The notes beneath the pieces were generated by a model. The model saw only the letters and a list, made by a program, of their open reading frames with translations. It was not told where the DNA came from and searched no databases. Shown here one piece after another: positions 8,328 to 16,895 of a DNA stretch of 64,000 nt (its first letter is position 1; every line of letters starts with the position of its first letter). The stretch is from JALORV01 sp963780715 (GTDB lineage Bacteria > Pseudomonadota > Gammaproteobacteria > Burkholderiales > Burkholderiaceae_F). The translations under genes and the position numbers were made by a program. Location: NCBI GenBank assembly GCA_963780715.1, contig CAWADK010000016.1, positions 186,001 to 250,000 on the forward strand. The letters run 5' to 3'.

Positions 8328-8921
8328 TCAACTGCTCGGCGTCACCGCGCGCTCGGCCTGTGGCCTCGCGACGGCGCCCGCCACTTCGAAGAACGTATAC
8401 GACAACGTGATCGTATGCACATCGCGCGGGAGGTCCGGGTCGATGAAGAACACGACCGGGAACTGACGCGTCTCGCCGGCGGCGAGCGTCTGCTGCTGGA
8501 AGCAGAAACACTCCAGCTTCTGGAAGTGCTGTGCCGACTGCATCGGCGCGTAACTGGGAATTGCCTGCCCCGCCATCGTGCGGGGCTGCAGGTTCACCAG
8601 GTCGTAGGTGACGTGGACGAGTTCGCCCGGATGCACCTGCAGGTGGTTCACGTGCGGCTTGAAGCGCCAGGCGCCCTGCGTGTTGGCGTCGAATTCCACG
8701 GTGATCGTGCGCGAGCGGTCGACCTGCGTATTGCGCGCCGCACGCACGGCATTTTCATCTCTCGCGGTCACGATGTTGATGCCGGTCACTTCGCAGATCT
8801 TGCGGTACAGCGGGATCAGCGCCCAGCCGAAGCCGAACATCAGCACGCTGATGATGACGAGCTTGCGCAGGATCGTCCGATTGTCGTGGCCGACCGGGGA
8901 GACAGGATCATGGTCGCTCAT
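8328..8921 (-). CDS. ctaG: Cytochrome c oxidase assembly protein CtaG/Cox11
   Basis: Cox11 is a membrane-tethered copper protein that metallates the CuB site of subunit I. The 197-residue product has one N-terminal helix (about residues 20-38), the PLYRKICEVTG motif after it, and the copper-binding CFCF motif (KLECFCFQQQTL) in the periplasmic immunoglobulin-like domain, ending with the conserved TLSYTFF. I chose the ATG at 8921, which has a GAAGG 10 bases upstream; a GTG at 8942 would add seven residues. It follows coxA and a 38-residue gene in the same operon. Confidence 0.95.
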   Translation of the reverse strand: MSDHDPVSPVGHDNRTILRKLVIISVLMFGFGWALIPLYRKICEVTGINIVTARDENAVRAARNTQVDRSRTITVEFDANTQGAWRFKPHVNHLQVHPGELVHVTYDLVNLQPRTMAGQAIPSYAPMQSAQHFQKLECFCFQQQTLAAGETRQFPVVFFIDPDLPRDVHTITLSYTFFEVAGAVARPQAERAVTPSS

Positions 8922-8934
8922 CGCTCGGCCGCCT

Positions 8935-9051
8935 TCAGCCACCCAGCATCCAGCGGCGCGCGATCACGCCGGCAAAGAACACCAGAACGACCGTCGCCAG
9001 TATCCAGGCGGTGCGACGATTCTGGCGCCGCTCTTCGGTGTTCTGTTCCAT
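8935..9051 (-). CDS. Cytochrome oxidase small assembly protein
   Basis: A 38-residue open frame reads MEQNTEERRQNRRTAWIL and continues into a single membrane helix ending ARRWMLGG. Such one-helix proteins are regularly encoded between coxA and cox11 in Betaproteobacteria. It begins 23 bp after coxA and ends 13 bp before the chosen cox11 start. The length, the charged N-terminus before the helix and the conserved position support a real gene. The mechanism is unknown. Confidence 0.8.
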   Translation of the reverse strand: MEQNTEERRQNRRTAWILATVVLVFFAGVIARRWMLGG

Positions 9052-9073
9052 CACGAACGATCGCTTCCTGTGT

Positions 9074-10669
9074 CTACTTGACGACGGGCGGCGTTTCGAA
9101 CGTGTGGAACGGCGCCGGCGACGGCACCGTCCACTCGAGACCGCCATCCTCGGCGCCCCACGGGTTCGCCGCGGCCTTCGGACCGCCCTGGATGCACTTG
9201 ACGACGATGTACAGGAACAGCAACTGCGTGAAGCCGAAGCCGAAGGCCCCAATTGACGCCATCAGGTTGAAGTCGGCGAACTGCAGCGGGTAGTCCGCAT
9301 AGCGCCGCGGCATGCCGGCGAGCCCCAGGAAGTGCATCGGGAAGAACGTGATGTTGAAGAAGATCATCGACAGCCAGAAGTGCCACTTGCCGAGCGCTTC
9401 GTTGTACATGTGCCCGGTCCACTTCGGCAGCCAGTAGTAGGTGCCCGCGAAGAGGGCAAAGAGCGATCCCGCCACCAGCACGTAGTGGAAGTGCGCCACC
9501 ACGTAGTAGCTGTCCTGCAGCTGGATGTCGATCGGCGCCATCGCCAGGATGAGCCCCGTGAACCCGCCCATCGTGAACACGAAGATGAACCCGACCGCGA
9601 ACAGCATCGGGGTCTCGAAGGTCATCGAGCCCTTGTACATCGTCGCGACCCAGTTGAAGACCTTCACGCCGGTCGGAATGGCGATCAGCATCGTCGCGTA
9701 CATGAAGAAGAGCTGCCCGGTCACCGGCATGCCGGTCGTGAACATGTGGTGCGCCCAGACGATGAACGAAAGGATCGCGATCGAGGCCGTCGCGTACACC
9801 ATCGACGCATAGCCGAAGAGCGGCTTGCGGGCGAACACCGGGATGATCTGGCTGACGATGCCGAAGGCCGGCAGGATCATGATGTAGACCTCGGGGTGCC
9901 CGAAGAACCAGAAGATGTGCTGGTACATCACCGGGTCACCGCCGCCGGCGGCATTGAAGAAGCTGGTGCCGAAGTGGCGGTCCGTCAGCGTCATCGTGAT
10001 GGCACCGGCGAGCACCGGCATCACCGCAATCAGCAGGTAGGCGGTGATCAGCCAGGTCCATACGAACATCGGCATCTTCATCAGCGTCATGCCGGGCGCG
10101 CGCATGTTCAAAATCGTCGTGATGATGTTGATCGAGCCCATGATCGACGACGCGCCGAGGATATGGAGCGCGAAGATCGCGAGGTCCATGCCCGGGCCCA
10201 TCTGCACCGTCAGCGGCGCATAGAGCGTCCAGCCGGCCGCGGTCGCCCCACCGGGCACGAAGAACGAAATGACGATCAGCATCGCCGCCGGGGGCAGCAG
10301 CCAGAAGCTGAAGTTGTTCATGCGGGCGAACGCCATGTCGGGCGCGCCGATCTGAAGCGGGATCTGCCAGTTCGCGAAGCCGACGAAGGCCGGCATGATC
10401 GCGCCGAAGACCATGATGACGCCGTGCATCGTCGTCAGCTGGTTGAAGAATTCCGGCTTCCAGAACTGCAGGCCCGGCTGGAAGAGTTCCAGGCGGATGC
10501 CGAGTGCGAGCACGCCGCCGAAGAAGAACATCGTGAAGCTGAACCACAGGTACATCGTGCCGATGTCCTTGTGGTTGGTCGCGAACAGCCACCGGCGCCA
10601 GCCGTGCGGATGATCGTGGGCGTGATCGTGTCCGGCGTGACCGGTCGGGGTGTGGACGACTGCGCTCAT
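9074..10669 (-). CDS. ctaD: Cytochrome c oxidase subunit I
   Basis: This 531-residue catalytic subunit of an aa3-type heme-copper oxidase has twelve predicted helices. It carries a low-spin heme ligand in TTMHGVIM, the CuB/cross-link motif FGHPEVYI, the CuB histidine pair in WAHHMFTTGM, and the heme ligands in VVAHFHYVLVAG. The K-channel and D-channel regions appear intact. It reduces oxygen to water and pumps protons with CoxB and CoxC. The N-terminal leader is histidine-rich (GHAGHDHAHDHPHG), unlike most homologues. It follows coxB after 40 bp. Confidence 0.98.
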   Translation of the reverse strand: MSAVVHTPTGHAGHDHAHDHPHGWRRWLFATNHKDIGTMYLWFSFTMFFFGGVLALGIRLELFQPGLQFWKPEFFNQLTTMHGVIMVFGAIMPAFVGFANWQIPLQIGAPDMAFARMNNFSFWLLPPAAMLIVISFFVPGGATAAGWTLYAPLTVQMGPGMDLAIFALHILGASSIMGSINIITTILNMRAPGMTLMKMPMFVWTWLITAYLLIAVMPVLAGAITMTLTDRHFGTSFFNAAGGGDPVMYQHIFWFFGHPEVYIMILPAFGIVSQIIPVFARKPLFGYASMVYATASIAILSFIVWAHHMFTTGMPVTGQLFFMYATMLIAIPTGVKVFNWVATMYKGSMTFETPMLFAVGFIFVFTMGGFTGLILAMAPIDIQLQDSYYVVAHFHYVLVAGSLFALFAGTYYWLPKWTGHMYNEALGKWHFWLSMIFFNITFFPMHFLGLAGMPRRYADYPLQFADFNLMASIGAFGFGFTQLLFLYIVVKCIQGGPKAAANPWGAEDGGLEWTVPSPAPFHTFETPPVVK

Positions 10670-10709
10670 CGGTGCTCCTGGTCCTGGTTCTCTTTGCAGC
10701 TGACTGCGA

Positions 10710-11843
10710 CTACTTCCGCGCCGACTTGAATTCAGCCGGCTGTACCTCGCCCGCGCTGTTGCCCCACGAGTTCTTCGTGTAGGTCGCAACGGCGGCGAGC
10801 TCGATGTCCGAAAGTCCCTTCCATGAGGGCATCGCGTTCTTGCCGTTCAGCAGCATGGCGATCTGGTCCGCTTTGCTGGCGACGACCTTGCTGCCGGCCA
10901 GCGCCGGGAACGCACCCTGCACGCCCTGCCCGTTCGTCTGGTGGCAAGCCTGGCAGTTGGCCTGGTAGACCGTTGCCCCGCGCGCCATCAGTTCCGCCTG
11001 CGTCCAGGTCTTGTTCGGATCGTCCGCGAGTGCCGCCATCTGCTGCTTCTTCGCACTGACCCACTTTGCATAGTCCTCGGCGGAAACGACCTGCACGACG
11101 ATCGGCATGAAGGCGTGGTCCTTGCCGCACAGCTCTGCGCACTGGCCGCGGAAGGTGCCGATCTGCTCGGCACGGAACCAGGTGTCGCGCGCAAAGCCGG
11201 GGATCGCGTCCTGCTTGACGGCGAATGCGGGCACCCACCAGGCATGGATCACATCGCTCGCCGTCGTGATGATTCGCACTTTCTTGTTGACCGGCACGAC
11301 GAGCGGGTTGTCCACCTCGAGCAGGTAGGTGTTCGACTTCGGTTCGCGGCCCTCGATCTGCGCCGCCGGCGTGGCCAGCTGCGACAGGAACGCGATGCCC
11401 TCGCCCTCGCCCCGCAGGTAGTCGTAGCCCCACTTCCACTGGTAACCCGTGACCTTGATCGTGAGGTCGGAATTGCTGGTGTCCTTCATCGCGATGACGG
11501 TCTTGGTGGCCGGCAGCGCCATCACGATGACGATGATGAAGGGAATCACGGTCCAGACGATCTCGACCGTCGTGTTCTCGTGCCAGTTGGCCGCGACCGC
11601 GCCCTTCGACTTGCGGTGCTTCCAGATGGAATAGAACATGACGCTGAAGACGGCGACGAAGATGACCGTGCAGATGATCAGCATCAGGTTATGGAGGCTG
11701 TAGACCTCCTCGGCGATCGGCGTCTTGGGCGGCGCAAGGTTGAACCGGCTCTGAATCGCGACGGCACTGCCTGCCGCACCCCACATCGCGGCTGCGAGTG
11801 CAGCGCGAACCATCGAGACTTTCGACACCATCGTTGTAGCCAT
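10710..11843 (-). CDS. ctaC: Cytochrome c oxidase subunit II with fused cytochrome c domain
   Basis: The 377-residue subunit II has a signal-like N-terminus and two membrane helices (about residues 52-75 and 92-112). Its cupredoxin domain carries the CuA ligands H200, C235, C239, H243 and M246 (motif GQCAELCGKDHAFM). A C-terminal cytochrome c domain follows, with CQACH at 297-301 and a candidate axial methionine in NAMPSW (M338). The fusion means that electrons can pass from an attached heme c to CuA, as in caa3-like oxidases. It is the first oxidase structural gene after the DUF2244 gene. Confidence 0.97.
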   Translation of the reverse strand: MATTMVSKVSMVRAALAAAMWGAAGSAVAIQSRFNLAPPKTPIAEEVYSLHNLMLIICTVIFVAVFSVMFYSIWKHRKSKGAVAANWHENTTVEIVWTVIPFIIVIVMALPATKTVIAMKDTSNSDLTIKVTGYQWKWGYDYLRGEGEGIAFLSQLATPAAQIEGREPKSNTYLLEVDNPLVVPVNKKVRIITTASDVIHAWWVPAFAVKQDAIPGFARDTWFRAEQIGTFRGQCAELCGKDHAFMPIVVQVVSAEDYAKWVSAKKQQMAALADDPNKTWTQAELMARGATVYQANCQACHQTNGQGVQGAFPALAGSKVVASKADQIAMLLNGKNAMPSWKGLSDIELAAVATYTKNSWGNSAGEVQPAEFKSARK

Positions 11844-11864
11844 CCGTCTGCTATCGGCTCATTC

Positions 11865-12359
11865 CTACTGGACCACCCAGGCGCCCCGCCGAACGAGTGC
11901 GCCGAGGGCCCCCCTTAATTCGCGCCCGAGTGCCGAACGCCTTTCGTCTACCAGATACCGTCCCACTTCCACGCGCTGGCCCTTGCACGCAAGGGCCAAG
12001 CGGACCCGCTTTCCCAGGTCTGCACCGCGCTCCTCCAACTCGACCTGAACCCAGGTCGCGTCGAAGCTGAATTCCAGTCTGCGTCCACCGTGGTGCTGCT
12101 CGACCCTGAGCACCCCGCCGCCGAGATCGATTCGCTCGTAATCCGTGGCATGGCGTCCATAACAGAGAAATGCCGCCGCAACAGCCACGACCTCGAGCCC
12201 AACGAACGGAAGCACCAGCCAGAGCCCCTCGGCTGCGAAGGCAGCGCCGAAGGCAAACGACACGGCCACCAGCGACGCAAACACGGCTGCCAGTTGCCGC
12301 GGGCTGGCCGAGCAGTTCCGCTTGATCAACCAGGTCGTGGGCTCGGCCACGTCTCCCAT
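11865..12359 (-). CDS. DUF2244 family membrane protein
   Basis: The 164-residue protein has two adjacent membrane helices near residues 22-70 (FASLVAVSFAFGAAFAAEG, then LVLPFVGLEVVAVAAAFL), followed by a cytoplasmic beta-rich domain. The RNCSASPRQL N-terminus and the YGRHATDYERI junction are typical of DUF2244 proteins, which precede coxB in many Betaproteobacteria. It starts 37 bp downstream of a TATAAT box and is 21 bp from coxB, so it is probably the first gene of the oxidase operon. Its function is unknown. Confidence 0.85.
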   Translation of the reverse strand: MGDVAEPTTWLIKRNCSASPRQLAAVFASLVAVSFAFGAAFAAEGLWLVLPFVGLEVVAVAAAFLCYGRHATDYERIDLGGGVLRVEQHHGGRRLEFSFDATWVQVELEERGADLGKRVRLALACKGQRVEVGRYLVDERRSALGRELRGALGALVRRGAWVVQ

Positions 12360-12395
12360 GCGTCTCCCTCAGCCGAGCCAGCGCGAAAGGGGCGG

Positions 12396-12401
12396 ATTAT
12401 A
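12396..12401 (-). promoter_or_regulatory. Candidate -10 box for the cytochrome oxidase operon
   Basis: On the minus strand a perfect TATAAT lies 36 bp upstream of the DUF2244 start codon. A good -35 match is not evident (TTGCGG is closer than the usual spacing). This is the only strong promoter-like sequence before the oxidase block. Confidence 0.45.
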
Positions 12402-12500
12402 TGCAAAGCGCGGACCGCAATGCGGCAGGCGTCCGGACGGGCCGGCCTTGGGTCCGTCGCGGCGCTCTCCTCCGGCGCAGCTTGCCCTGGCGGCAAGCCG

Positions 12501-12520
12501 AAAAAGCCGCCTCGAGCGGC
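12501..12520 (-). terminator. Intrinsic terminator downstream of the LysM gene
   Basis: Read on the minus strand, GCCGC-TCGAG-GCGGC is followed by five T residues, 40 bp after the BON-LysM gene stop. A second hairpin (CTTGCC/GGCAAG, 12481-12497) follows. Confidence 0.7.
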
Positions 12521-12559
12521 GCCCTCCGGGCACCGCTCCAAGTACGAACCGCTGGCCGG

Positions 12560-13054
12560 CTACTCCGCGGGAATCCGCAGGTTCTGCCCCGGATAGATCT
12601 TGTCCGGATGGGACAGCATCGGCTTGTTCGCCTCGAAGATCTTCATGTAGGCGTTGGCGTTGCCGTAGAACTCCTTGGCGATCTTCGAGAGCGTGTCGCC
12701 CTTGACGACGGTGTAAAACTTGGCCTCAGGCTGCGACAGGTCGACCGTCATCATGTCCTGGACACCGGCGACGCCGTGCACGTTGCCGGCTGCCAGAATC
12801 ACCTTCTCCTTGGTCGCCTGGTCCTTGGCCACCCCGAACACCTTCGCGACGGCGGTGGCGCCATCGAAAGTCACCGTCAGCGCCGTTACGGTCAGGCCCA
12901 GCGTGTTGATGTAGTTCTCAATGGCGGTGGCCGCCTCGCGGTTTGCTTCGGCCAGCACGGCAGGATCGGCCTTCGCCGGTGCCGCTTGCACTTCCTGGAC
13001 TTTCTTGCCGAAAAGCTTCTCGCCAGCTTCCTTGAAAAACGAGATCAGGCTCAT
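12560..13054 (-). CDS. lysM: BON and LysM domain protein (Kbp/YgaU-like)
   Basis: The 164-residue cytosolic-type protein has a BON domain (about residues 35-105) and a C-terminal LysM domain (about 112-163, YTVVKGDTLSKIAKEFYG and HPDKIYPGQNLRIP). The order and length match Kbp/YgaU, which in Escherichia coli binds K+ in the cytoplasm. There is no signal peptide, which fits a cytoplasmic role rather than peptidoglycan binding. The start follows a GGAGC Shine-Dalgarno. The K+-sensing role here is inferred from the family. Confidence 0.9.
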   Translation of the reverse strand: MSLISFFKEAGEKLFGKKVQEVQAAPAKADPAVLAEANREAATAIENYINTLGLTVTALTVTFDGATAVAKVFGVAKDQATKEKVILAAGNVHGVAGVQDMMTVDLSQPEAKFYTVVKGDTLSKIAKEFYGNANAYMKIFEANKPMLSHPDKIYPGQNLRIPAE

Positions 13055-13116
13055 GTCTGCTCCTTATGTGGGACTGCGGAATCCTTCGCCCTGCCTAACC
13101 GGGCCACGAGCGCACT

Positions 13117-14100
13117 TTACTGCCTTCCGCGAGGCGGGCCTTGACGCAGGGATTCCAGAGAGACTTTACTGACGCCGACCGTGCGCGGCGCGGGCTTCCA
13201 GGCGTGCCCGTAGGCGACTTCGAACGTAAGCGGTATGCGGCCCGCTTTGTCGCGACGCGCGGCCAGTGCCTCCAGCAGGAGGCGCGCCCGTCGACCGGAC
13301 GGCAGCGCAGGCCAGCGATCGTCCAGCGGACTCGCGCCCAGGGCCCGCACCTCGTCGCACAGTTCGCGCGGACTGCGGTAGGTGAGCGTGATGGACTCGA
13401 CGTCCATGACCGGTGTCGCGAAGCCGCTGGCCACCAGCATGTCGCCAAAGTCGTGCATGTCGACGAACGGCATCGGACGCGCGTGCGGGAGCGTCTCGGC
13501 GACAGCTGCTCGCAACTCCTTCAGGGTGTCGGGCCCGAAGCAGCTGAACATCAGCAGGCCGCCGACGCTCAGGACCCGCTTCCATTCAGGAAAGACCAAG
13601 TGCGGGGTCGGATGCCAGTGAAGCATCAGGTTCGAGAAGACCAGATCTGCCGACTGGTCGGCAAACGGCAGGCAGGCAGCGTCTGCCAACACCCAGCGCG
13701 GCGCCCGGCGCCACCAGCGGGCAAGGCCGAGCGCGCGCTGCTGCTCCTCACGACCCGAGCGCAGCATCGCCGCCGAGAGTTCGACGCCGATCCAGTTGGC
13801 GTCCGGATAGTGCTCCAGCAGTTCGCTGCGGGTTCGTCCCATTCCGCAGCCGACGTCCAGCATGCGGGCTGGAGCAAGCCGGATGTACTCGAGGCGACTG
13901 ATCAGGCGATGCCCGACTTCGCGCAGCAGAAGATCGTGCGCGGCCAGGCGACTGGCACAACGGTCGAACTGGCGCGCGACCGTGACGACCCGCGCCGCCA
14001 TGCGCGGCGGCGCAACGATGCCGGGCGAGATGTCCGAGGTGCCTGGGCCGAGCGGCATGATGTCGGGCAGTATAGGGACGCTGGAAGGCCGCGCCGGCAT
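13117..14100 (-). CDS. bioC: Malonyl-ACP O-methyltransferase BioC-like, class I SAM methyltransferase
   Basis: BioC methylates malonyl-ACP to start the pimeloyl moiety of biotin. The protein has the SAM-binding motif MLDVGCGMGRTRSELL, the acidic strand WIGVELS, and the later motifs DAACLPFADQSADLVFSNLMLHW and KRVLSVGGLLMFSCFGPDTLKEL, which are characteristic of BioC. I chose the ATG at 14100 because a GGGGGG run sits 7-12 bases upstream. Internal ATGs at 14058 and 14001 are alternatives, and the first 40 or so residues are not conserved-looking. It diverges from comF across 30 bp. No other biotin genes are nearby. Confidence 0.85.
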   Translation of the reverse strand: MPARPSSVPILPDIMPLGPGTSDISPGIVAPPRMAARVVTVARQFDRCASRLAAHDLLLREVGHRLISRLEYIRLAPARMLDVGCGMGRTRSELLEHYPDANWIGVELSAAMLRSGREEQQRALGLARWWRRAPRWVLADAACLPFADQSADLVFSNLMLHWHPTPHLVFPEWKRVLSVGGLLMFSCFGPDTLKELRAAVAETLPHARPMPFVDMHDFGDMLVASGFATPVMDVESITLTYRSPRELCDEVRALGASPLDDRWPALPSGRRARLLLEALAARRDKAGRIPLTFEVAYGHAWKPAPRTVGVSKVSLESLRQGPPRGRQ

Positions 14101-14130
14101 ACGTGCCCCCCGCGGCAGGTTCACTTCTTC

Positions 14131-14820
14131 ATGTCACCGATGTCGACCGACACACGCCGCCCGCGCTGGCTGACTCCACGTTGCGTGGTGTGCGCAATCG
14201 AGCCCGGCGCTCCGCTGTGCGCTGGCTGCGAAGCGGACTTCTTCTCGCCGCTGGCGATTCGTTGCCCGCGCTGCGCCGTGCGGCTGGAGACTGCCGCCCT
14301 GATGTGCGGACACTGCATCGCACAGCCGCCCGCATTCGACGCCACGCGGGCCCTGGCGGACTATGTTGCGCCGGTCTCGGGCATGGTGAGCGCTCTCAAG
14401 TTTGCGGCGCGACTCGATCTCGCCGATGTGTTTGCTCGTTTGTTCACGGCACGCGAGCCGCTCCCGCGGGAAGCCGACCTTGTCATCGCAGTGCCGCTTT
14501 CCTACGAACGCGAAAGCGAGCGGGGGTTCAACCAGTCGCGCGAGATCGCGCGCGGCTTTGCCCGGCTCAGCGGCCTTCCGCTGCGTGACGGGCTCCTGCT
14601 GCGAACGGTGCACGCAGTGCCGCAGCAGTCGCTGGCACGCGACGCGCGCCAGCGCAATGTCCGCGGTGCATTCGCACTTGTCGGTGATGTCCGCGGGCAG
14701 CGCGTCGCAGTGGTCGATGACGTCATGACGACCGGCAGTACCCTGGACGAAATCGCTGCCGTGCTGAAACGCGCGGGCGCAGTGCAGGTCGTGAACCGGG
14801 TGGTCGCGCGGACGCCCTGA
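14131..14820 (+). CDS. comF: ComF family phosphoribosyltransferase-like protein
   Basis: The 229-residue protein has an N-terminal zinc-finger-like cluster (CVVC, CAGC, CPRC and CGHC within about residues 15-62) and a C-terminal type I phosphoribosyltransferase fold with the PRPP motif VAVVDDVMTTGST. ComF proteins act in uptake or processing of transforming DNA in competent bacteria; in others the role is undefined. The ATG at 14131 or the one at 14140 could be the start. The stop is separated from trmL by a single base. Confidence 0.92.
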   Translation: MSPMSTDTRRPRWLTPRCVVCAIEPGAPLCAGCEADFFSPLAIRCPRCAVRLETAALMCGHCIAQPPAFDATRALADYVAPVSGMVSALKFAARLDLADVFARLFTAREPLPREADLVIAVPLSYERESERGFNQSREIARGFARLSGLPLRDGLLLRTVHAVPQQSLARDARQRNVRGAFALVGDVRGQRVAVVDDVMTTGSTLDEIAAVLKRAGAVQVVNRVVARTP

Positions 14821-14821
14821 G

Positions 14822-15293
14822 ATGTTCAACGTCGTCCTCGTCGAACCCGAGATCCCGCCCAACACCGGCAACGTGATCCGGCTGTGCGCCAACAGTGGTG
14901 CGCGCCTGCACCTGATCGAACCGCTCGGCTTCGACCTTTCGGACAAGCAGCTGCGCCGGGCCGGTCTGGACTATCACGAGTACGCCGAGCTTCAGGTGCA
15001 CGCCAGTTTCGCTGCGCTGAGCCGCACGCGAGCAGCCGCCGGCCGAACGCATGTTCTGCTTCACCACACGCGCTTCCCGGCTTTTCACGGAGGTCGAGTT
15101 CAGGCCCGGCGACTGGCTGGTGTTCGGAGCCGAAACGCGCGGCCTTGCACCGGCGCTGCGCGATGCCTTTGCGCCCGACCGACAGTTGCGCCTGCCGATG
15201 CGCGCAGGCAACCGCAGCCTCAACCTCTCGAATGCCGTCGCCGTCGTGGTCTACGAAGCCTGGCGACAGAACGGTTTCCGCGGCGGCGGCTGA
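14822..15293 (+). pseudogene. trmL: tRNA (cytidine(34)-2'-O)-methyltransferase TrmL, frameshifted
   Basis: TrmL is a SPOUT methyltransferase that modifies the wobble base of tRNA-Leu. The N-terminal part (MFNVVLVEPEIPPNTGNVIRL) lies in one frame to about 15019. The rest (ERMFCFTTRASRLF, FGAETRGL, LPMRAGNRSLNLSNAV) lies in the next frame and ends at 15293. Dropping one base near A15020 joins the two and gives 156 residues, against 157 for the Escherichia coli enzyme. All SPOUT motifs, including the knot region, are then intact. A sequencing indel is likelier than a true pseudogene. The gene follows comF by 1 bp. Confidence 0.9.
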
Positions 15294-15294
15294 C

Positions 15295-15891
15295 CTATCC
15301 GCGGCTTAGGTCGGTTCGGCGCGGGTGCGCCTTTCGCATCTCGGCGGCATGCAGTTCGAGACGGTCCAGCAGCAGCTCTGGCGTGTGATCGACGATCAGG
15401 AGATCCCAGTGCTCCGGCCGAATGAAGCCCTCGCTGGCGGCGTGACGCAGGAAGTCGAGCAGTGGATCGTAGAACTGCTCGACATTCAGGATCCCGACCG
15501 GCTTGGACTGCAGTTGCAGTTGCAGCCAGGTGACCATCTCGAACATCTCTTCAAGCGTGCCGTAACCGCCGGGCAGCACCACGAACGCGTCGCTGAGTTC
15601 GGCCATCGTTCGCTTGCGCTCGTGCATCGATTCGACGACACGCAGGTCGGTCAGCCGCCGGTGCGCCAACTCGGGACGCATCAGGTGACGCGGGATGACA
15701 CCTATGACCTGCCCGCGGTGCTCCAGGGCCGCGTCGGCCAGCGCACCCATGAGTCCGACGTGGCCACCGCCAAAGACCAGCGTCAGGCCTCGCTGCGTGG
15801 CGGCCTTAGCAAACTCGCGCGCCGACGCCACGTACTCGGGCCTGACACCGGCCTGCGAGCCGCAGAAGACACAGACTGAACGGAAGGTCAT
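15295..15891 (-). CDS. LOG family protein (cytokinin riboside monophosphate phosphoribohydrolase type)
   Basis: The 198-residue Rossmann-like protein carries the LOG signature PGGYGTLEE and the upstream FGGGHVGLMG nucleotide-binding loop. Family members hydrolyse the N-glycosidic bond of nucleoside 5'-monophosphates. In bacteria that do not make cytokinins they are thought to act on purine nucleotides. It overlaps the gpsA stop by 4 nt (ATGA) and converges on trmL with one base between them. The true substrate cannot be read from the sequence. Confidence 0.92.
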   Translation of the reverse strand: MTFRSVCVFCGSQAGVRPEYVASAREFAKAATQRGLTLVFGGGHVGLMGALADAALEHRGQVIGVIPRHLMRPELAHRRLTDLRVVESMHERKRTMAELSDAFVVLPGGYGTLEEMFEMVTWLQLQLQSKPVGILNVEQFYDPLLDFLRHAASEGFIRPEHWDLLIVDHTPELLLDRLELHAAEMRKAHPRRTDLSRG

Positions 15892-16889
15892 GCGACGCTG
15901 CTCTCGCGTTTCGGATCGCGCGCAAGGAGACGATCGAGCGCCTGGCGCGGAGTCGTGTCACCGGCAAGAACCGCACACACCGCCTCGGTGATCGGCATCT
16001 GTATCCCCGCAGCCCGCGCCCGCGCGAGCACGGCCGGCGCCGAGCGCACGCCTTCGGCCACATGTCCCAGCTGCGCGACCGCCGACTCGAGCGCCAAGCC
16101 ACGTCCGAGTGCCAGGCCAACCTGACGGTTGCGTGAGAGGTCGCCGGTAGCGGTCAGGATCAGGTCGCCGACACCGGTCAGTCCCATGAAGGTCTCATGG
16201 CGAGCCCCGAGCGCGACACCGAGACGGCTCATCTCCGCCAGCCCCCGCGTGATCAGTGCAGCGCGCGCATTGGCGCCGAGTTCGAGGGCATCGCTGATGC
16301 CCGTGGCGATGGCAAGGACGTTTTTGACCGTGCCACCGATCTCGACACCGATGACGTCCGAGGTCGAATAGACGCGCAGGGCACCCCCGTGCAGGGCGTC
16401 GGTCACCACATCGCAGAATCCAGTGCTACCAGCCACCGTGAGTGCCGTCGGCAGTCCGCGCGCCACCTCGAGCGCGAAGCTCGGGCCGGAAACCGGCCCG
16501 CTGCGTCCGTTCGCTTGCGGCCATTCTTCAGCGACCACCTCGTGTGCCAGCCGATGGTCATTTTCTTCCAGGCCCTTGCACAACCAGGCGACGGAGCCGT
16601 CGAACGCCGCTGCGGCCAGTGTCCGGCAACTCTCGCGCAAGGCCCGGGTCGGCGTGGCAACAAGGATCAGGCCATGGGCTGCATGCTCGATCGCCGCATT
16701 GAGGTCGGCCGAGACGACCACAGAGCTAGGCAGGGTGACGCCAGGAAGGTAGCGCACGTTGACGCGCGTCGAGGCAATCTCGCGCGCCCTCTCGCGATCA
16801 CGCGCGTGCAGCACCACCGAGTGGCGGGCGCTGGTCGCGCAAGCAATCGCAGTGCCCCACGCCCCTGCGCCGAGCACCGCGATATTCAT
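15888..16889 (-). CDS. gpsA: Glycerol-3-phosphate dehydrogenase [NAD(P)+]
   Basis: This enzyme reduces dihydroxyacetone phosphate to sn-glycerol 3-phosphate for phospholipid synthesis. The 333-residue product has the N-terminal dinucleotide-binding motif VLGAGAWGTAIA, the catalytic lysine region GGTVKNVLAIATG and the C-terminal substrate-binding part (GLTGVGDLILTATGDLSRNR). The length is normal. It follows secB by 6 bp and precedes the LOG gene with a 4-nt overlap; the secB-gpsA pairing is common in proteobacteria. Confidence 0.97.
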   Translation of the reverse strand: MNIAVLGAGAWGTAIACATSARHSVVLHARDRERAREIASTRVNVRYLPGVTLPSSVVVSADLNAAIEHAAHGLILVATPTRALRESCRTLAAAAFDGSVAWLCKGLEENDHRLAHEVVAEEWPQANGRSGPVSGPSFALEVARGLPTALTVAGSTGFCDVVTDALHGGALRVYSTSDVIGVEIGGTVKNVLAIATGISDALELGANARAALITRGLAEMSRLGVALGARHETFMGLTGVGDLILTATGDLSRNRQVGLALGRGLALESAVAQLGHVAEGVRSAPAVLARARAAGIQMPITEAVCAVLAGDTTPRQALDRLLARDPKRESSVA

Positions 16890-16895
16890 CGCACG

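Noticed and set aside
9332..10729. A 465-codon open frame on the plus strand opposite coxA
   Set aside because: It mirrors the codon pattern of coxA in a high-GC region, has no domain and is very rich in Arg/His/Glu, as expected for an antisense shadow.
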